Under the pieces are notes generated by a model, which searched no databases, was not told where the DNA came from, and saw only the letters and a list, made by a program, of their open reading frames with translations. A DNA stretch of 9,055 nt from Ruminococcus flavefaciens (GTDB lineage: Bacteria > Bacillota > Clostridia > Oscillospirales > Ruminococcaceae): NCBI GenBank assembly GCA_902796705.1, contig CADBQF010000071.1:1-9055 (forward strand), written 5' to 3'. Position numbers and translations under genes: made by a program. Numbering within the stretch: position 1 is the first letter of the stretch; each line of letters opens with the position of its first letter. Below, in pieces: positions 6,796-9,055 of the stretch.

Positions 6796-7345
6796 AGTCA
6801 AAGCCCTCCATTTCAAGTTGTGATCTGAGTGACTTTCTTGCCCGGTATAAAAGGGATTCTATGCTGCGGACGCTTTTCTTCATGACAGCAGCGGCTTCCT
6901 TATTGCTCATATCCTCAAAATACGTGAGCCATAACACCTGCTGATAGTCAGGAGAGAGTTTACGCATAGCCTTGTGGACAGTCATCTTCTGTTCCTTCTT
7001 CAAATACTCCGATTCAACGATATCTTCATCGCTTATAAGACTGGCATCGCTTTCGTCTATCGGAACTTCGATATGACGTGAGCGTTTGCGGAGATGATCT
7101 ATCGCAATATTCCTGCCGATCGTATACAGCCATGTCCTGAATGAACCTTTTCCCTTGTCTTTAGGCTTTTTAGTGCCTATCAGAACGAATGTATCTTCTG
7201 CGAGTTCCTCGGCTGTCTGGATACTGCCGACGATGCTTGCAAGGTACAGTGTAAGGCCGTCCTTATAGTCCCTGATTATCCCGATGAGTGCATTCTGGTC
7301 ACCATTGTCACGGAAACGGCGGTAGCTACTTGCACCGTTATCCAT
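6782..7345 (-). CDS. ECF-type RNA polymerase sigma factor (first pair)
   Basis: A 187-residue extracytoplasmic-function sigma factor. Region 2 lies at about 23-95, with the -10 recognition core around AEELAEDTFVLIG and GSFRTWLYTIGRNIAIDHLRKRSR. An acidic linker (IDESDASLISDEDIVESEY) follows. Region 4 is at about 125-180, with the helix-turn-helix SNKEAAAVMKKSVRSIESLLYRARKSLR that reads the -35 element. Length and layout are normal for the group. ATG at 7345 sits 7 bases after AGAAAGGAG; a TTG two codons earlier would abut the site. Its last 14 bases overlap the anti-sigma gene. It lies 87 bases behind the membrane-protein gene with no terminator between, so read-through from that gene is likely. 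I found no convincing housekeeping promoter directly upstream. Confidence 0.92.
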   Translation of the reverse strand: MDNGASSYRRFRDNGDQNALIGIIRDYKDGLTLYLASIVGSIQTAEELAEDTFVLIGTKKPKDKGKGSFRTWLYTIGRNIAIDHLRKRSRHIEVPIDESDASLISDEDIVESEYLKKEQKMTVHKAMRKLSPDYQQVLWLTYFEDMSNKEAAAVMKKSVRSIESLLYRARKSLRSQLEMEGFDYEKL

Positions 7346-7360
7346 TGACAAGCTCCTTTC

Positions 7361-7382
7361 TGAAAGCCTTCTTGTGCTTTCA
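7361..7382 (-). other. 7-bp inverted repeat just upstream of the sigma ribosome site
   Basis: Arms TGAAAGC (7361-7367) and GCTTTCA (7376-7382) flank 8 bases, ending against the AGAAAGGAG ribosome site of the first sigma gene. It may be a small leader hairpin or a regulator site. Nothing in the sequence decides between these. Confidence 0.35.
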
Positions 7383-7432
7383 CTTATTACACGAAAGAAA
7401 CTGGTGAAACTACGCTCATTTTCTGAAAATTT

Positions 7433-8002
7433 TTATTCGCTGATATTTTTTACCTCTATCTCGACTGTCATATCCTTGTCTGCGGCTCTGAGTCCGTCGA
7501 ATCTGATATAGCCGCCGTCAAACGGCAAAACTTCTATCTTGCTGCCCTTGACGCATCTGTCTGCAAAGACATATTGCTTTCCCTCTTTATCGATGCTTAC
7601 TGTGAAGCGGAATTTCGGCACGTTCAGGCGGTATATCTCATTTGTGACATAACGCAGCTCCAGTTTTTCATTGGTTTCGGGTACCCTTACAAAGATACGT
7701 TTTTCCTCTGAGATCGAAGAAGCGGTGATATCGTATTTTTTATGTTCCTTTTTGAATTTCCTGTTGATGAGCCACTCTTCAAAATATTCATAAGGTATCA
7801 TCCAGTAGCCGAGGTCGGTCAGTCCGAGCAGAGCGAGCCATTTCCACGGAGAGGTCAGGAAGCCGACTGCTATGAGAAATCCGCCGAAAAGCCATACTCC
7901 GCTGCTTTTAGTATTGATCGTCATATATGATATAATGACAAGTAATACACCAAGAGCGACAACTATAAAATTTGGTGAGTAGTGCAGAAGAAATTCTTTC
8001 AT
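7433..8002 (-). CDS. Membrane protein of unknown function in the sigma island
   Basis: A 189-residue protein I cannot assign to a family. The N-terminal third holds about three hydrophobic segments (near 11-29, 36-50 and 53-69). From about 74 there is a basic stretch (NRKFKKEHKK) suggesting that the rest faces the cytoplasm. The C-terminal part (about 95-189) looks like an all-beta soluble domain with short alternating strands (RIFVRVPE, KFRFTVSID, GGYIRFDG, MTVEIEVKN). ATG at 8002 is preferred; the in-frame ATG at 8014 directly abuts AAAGGA (8015-8020), which is too close, although 12 bases to 8002 is a little long. It is transcribed from its own promoter and probably runs into the sigma gene, which makes it a candidate accessory sensor or regulated envelope protein of that system. 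Confidence 0.75.
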   Translation of the reverse strand: MKEFLLHYSPNFIVVALGVLLVIISYMTINTKSSGVWLFGGFLIAVGFLTSPWKWLALLGLTDLGYWMIPYEYFEEWLINRKFKKEHKKYDITASSISEEKRIFVRVPETNEKLELRYVTNEIYRLNVPKFRFTVSIDKEGKQYVFADRCVKGSKIEVLPFDGGYIRFDGLRAADKDMTVEIEVKNISE

Positions 8003-8050
8003 ATCACAGGTCATTCCTTTCTGAAATTATAAATATCATGCTGTATCATC

Positions 8051-8079
8051 ATTATAGCACACCATAGATCAAATAGCAA
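8051..8079 (-). promoter_or_regulatory. Housekeeping promoter for the membrane protein-sigma-anti-sigma unit
   Basis: On the minus strand: TTGCTA (8074-8079), 17 bases, perfect TATAAT (8051-8056) preceded by TGC (extended -10). The start site would be near 8044, with a leader of about 42 bases. It is the only good housekeeping-type promoter I find upstream of the first sigma gene. Confidence 0.8.
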
Positions 8080-8123
8080 GAAGCTCTTTTTTATGAAGAA
8101 AATGCAAAGATTTTTTATTCAGG

Positions 8124-8149
8124 TGAAATATCCCTGCATCATTTCCGGA
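8124..8149 (+). promoter_or_regulatory. Candidate ECF-sigma (SigW-like) promoter for the second sigma gene
   Basis: TGAAAT (8124-8129), 16 bases, then CGGA (8146-8149) has the architecture of SigW-class promoters (TGAAAC, 16 bases, CGTA), with one mismatch in each element. No good housekeeping promoter precedes the gene. It would place the start near 8155 and allow the sigma factor to activate its own gene. Confidence 0.45.
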
Positions 8150-8172
8150 CTATATATACAGAGGACCTCAAC

Positions 8173-8189
8173 GCCTCATGAAAGGAGGC
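8173..8189 (+). promoter_or_regulatory. Possible hairpin masking the ribosome site of the second sigma gene
   Basis: GCCTC (8173-8177) can pair with GAGGC (8185-8189) around a 7-base loop. The second arm contains the 3' part of the AAAGGAGG ribosome site (8181-8188) that serves the TTG at 8197, 8 bases on. A GAGG at 8161-8164 could pair with the same CCTC instead and free the site. The stem is short, so the control role is tentative. Confidence 0.35.
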
Positions 8190-8196
8190 CTATCCA

Positions 8197-8745
8197 TTGG
8201 ATGATAAAGATATAATTTCTCTTTTCCGCAAAAGAGACGAAAACGCTATTGCAGAGATAAGAGCCAGATACGGGAAGCTCTGCTTTTATATAGCCGGGAA
8301 TATCCTCTCCCAGCGTGAAGATATCGAAGAATGCGTCAGTTCCGCCTATTACGAGCTTTGGAACAACATTCCTCCGAAAATGCCGGACGACCTCAGAACG
8401 TATCTTTGCCGCATCGTGAGAAATATCGCCATAAAACGGCTGGAATACAATCTGGCTAAAAAACGCTCTCCCGATTTTGCCGTATCTATCGATGAGATAG
8501 CAGACTGCGTCCCGGCAGGCAGCGATCTGTCTGACCATGATCTCTCAGATGCGATAAGCCGCTTTCTCCGTGAACAGGACGAAAAGCACAGGAAAGTATT
8601 CCTCCGCCGCTACTGGTACGGCGATACTGTCTCTAAAATAGCAGAGTATTACGGTATGAAAGAACAGACCGTTGCAACCTATCTCTTCCGGACAAGGAAA
8701 AAACTTAAAGCCTTTTTACAGAAAGAAGGGTACGATCATGAATGA
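8197..8745 (+). CDS. ECF-type RNA polymerase sigma factor (second pair), TTG start
   Basis: A 182-residue ECF sigma factor, divergent in sequence from the one on the minus strand. Region 2 lies at about 10-85 (AIAEIRARYGKLCFYIAGNIL, EDIEECVSSAYYELWNN, DLRTYLCRIVRNIAIKRLEY). A variable linker follows (about 86-115). Region 4 is at about 120-178, with the helix-turn-helix DTVSKIAEYYGMKEQTVATYLFRTRKKLK. The start is TTG at 8197, set by a strong AAAGGAGG 8 bases upstream; the nearby ATG at 8201 is out of frame and quickly stops. A weak start codon on a strong site may limit its level. Its stop overlaps the start of the next gene by 8 bases (ATGAATGA), coupling it to its anti-sigma factor. It may be self-activated through the promoter at 8124-8149. 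Confidence 0.92.
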   Translation: MDDKDIISLFRKRDENAIAEIRARYGKLCFYIAGNILSQREDIEECVSSAYYELWNNIPPKMPDDLRTYLCRIVRNIAIKRLEYNLAKKRSPDFAVSIDEIADCVPAGSDLSDHDLSDAISRFLREQDEKHRKVFLRRYWYGDTVSKIAEYYGMKEQTVATYLFRTRKKLKAFLQKEGYDHE

Positions 8746-9055
8746 ACTCAGATTTCTTGAAGCATTGGGCGGTATCGATGATGACCTCATCAGGGAAGCC
8801 TATATCGATATCGAAAAGCCTGTCAGTGTGCGTGCAGCTTCATCAGGTATGAACCTGTATGTTATCGGTTCTGTTGCTGCTGCGGCTGTGATAAGTGTCG
8901 GTGCTGCCGCTTTTTATAATTCCCACAGACCGGAGAAGCTTCTCAGCGAAAGTTCTGTCATAGTATCGGAAGATCACGGAGAAGTGACTTCTGCTGCCAC
9001 GGATAATGAGAAGACTTCCTCCCTTGCAGAAACATCTGCTGCTCCGGAAAAAACG
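8738..9055 (+). CDS. Membrane anti-sigma factor for the second sigma, 5' part (cut by window end)
   Basis: The first 106 residues of a protein that continues past the window. ATG at 8738 follows GAAGGG by 7 bases and overlaps the sigma gene. The N-terminus (NELRFLEALGGIDDDLIREAYID) carries the short IDDDLI-EA motif found at the start of anti-sigma proteins next to sigma genes in Ruminococcaceae. One membrane helix follows at about 38-61 (NLYVIGSVAAAAVISVGAAA), then a Ser/Thr/Glu-rich, low-complexity extracytoplasmic segment. The plan is thus a short cytoplasmic sigma-binding tail, one membrane pass and an exported part. The exported domain, which would show what is sensed, lies outside the window. 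The assignment rests on gene position and topology. Confidence 0.78.
   Translation, partial: MNELRFLEALGGIDDDLIREAYIDIEKPVSVRAASSGMNLYVIGSVAAAAVISVGAAAFYNSHRPEKLLSESSVIVSEDHGEVTSAATDNEKTSSLAETSAAPEKT

Noticed and set aside
6796..6816. Seven-codon N-terminal extension of the first anti-sigma factor (MKWRALT).
   Set aside because: The extension would swallow the GGAGGG ribosome site that is well spaced for the ATG at 6795, and MKNYEEM is the expected family N-terminus.
7383..7432. ECF-type autoregulatory promoter directly upstream of the first sigma gene (CGTGTAA as a -10).
   Set aside because: No TGAAAC-like -35 lies 16-17 bases upstream on the minus strand; the GGTGAAAC present is on the opposite strand.
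8178..8204. An eight-codon mini-ORF (MKGGLSIG) overlapping the SD and TTG start of the second sigma gene.
   Set aside because: Its ATG has no well-placed ribosome site (GAGG is 13 bases away) and it contains the SD of the real gene. Probably chance.
1..9055. CRISPR arrays, insertion sequences, tRNA or rRNA genes, riboswitches.
   Set aside because: I scanned by eye and found no regularly spaced repeats, transposase motifs, tRNA cloverleaf signatures or recognisable aptamer cores.

Overview
The window reads like the chromosome of a low-to-mid GC, Gram-positive gut-type Clostridia bacterium, most likely Ruminococcus or a close Oscillospiraceae relative. This is inferred from strong GGAGG-type ribosome binding sites, consensus TTGACA/TATAAT promoters, the ECF sigma/anti-sigma protein types, an energy-coupling-factor (ECF) transporter S component and a clostridial ferredoxin-fused aldo/keto reductase. 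I see no mobile element, CRISPR array, tRNA or rRNA gene. Coding density is high, and no gene-free stretch exceeds about 200 bases.

Layout. Bases 1-951 (+ strand) hold the 3' end of an unrecognised gene and a small YqiA-like alpha/beta-hydrolase. Converging on them from the minus strand is a two-gene unit (3328 to 967): an HD-domain CCA-adding tRNA nucleotidyltransferase followed, with an 11-base overlap, by an RlaP-type nucleotidyltransferase. It is driven by an extended -10 promoter at 3360-3388. Next comes a self-contained three-gene minus-strand operon (5642 to 3504): an aldo/keto reductase with two C-terminal [4Fe-4S] motifs, an ECF-type S component and a DUF1893 (TM1506-like) protein. 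It has a near-consensus promoter, a TGTACA-AA-TGTACA operator-like repeat over the predicted start site, and a terminator after the last gene.

Bases 5784-9055 form a signalling island with two sigma/anti-sigma pairs. On the minus strand are a three-segment membrane protein (8002 to 7433), an ECF sigma factor (7345 to 6782) and a translationally coupled single-pass anti-sigma factor with a proline-rich stalk and an exported domain (6795 to 5827), closed by a strong terminator. Divergently on the plus strand are a second ECF sigma factor, which starts at TTG, and its overlapping anti-sigma gene, cut by the window end. The 194-base divergent gap holds a housekeeping promoter for the minus-strand genes and a SigW-like candidate promoter plus a possible SD-masking hairpin for the plus-strand sigma gene.

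The most interesting parts are the AKR/S-component/DUF1893 operon, which looks like one metabolic module with unknown substrate and its own operator, and the paired divergent sigma systems flanking an unknown membrane protein.
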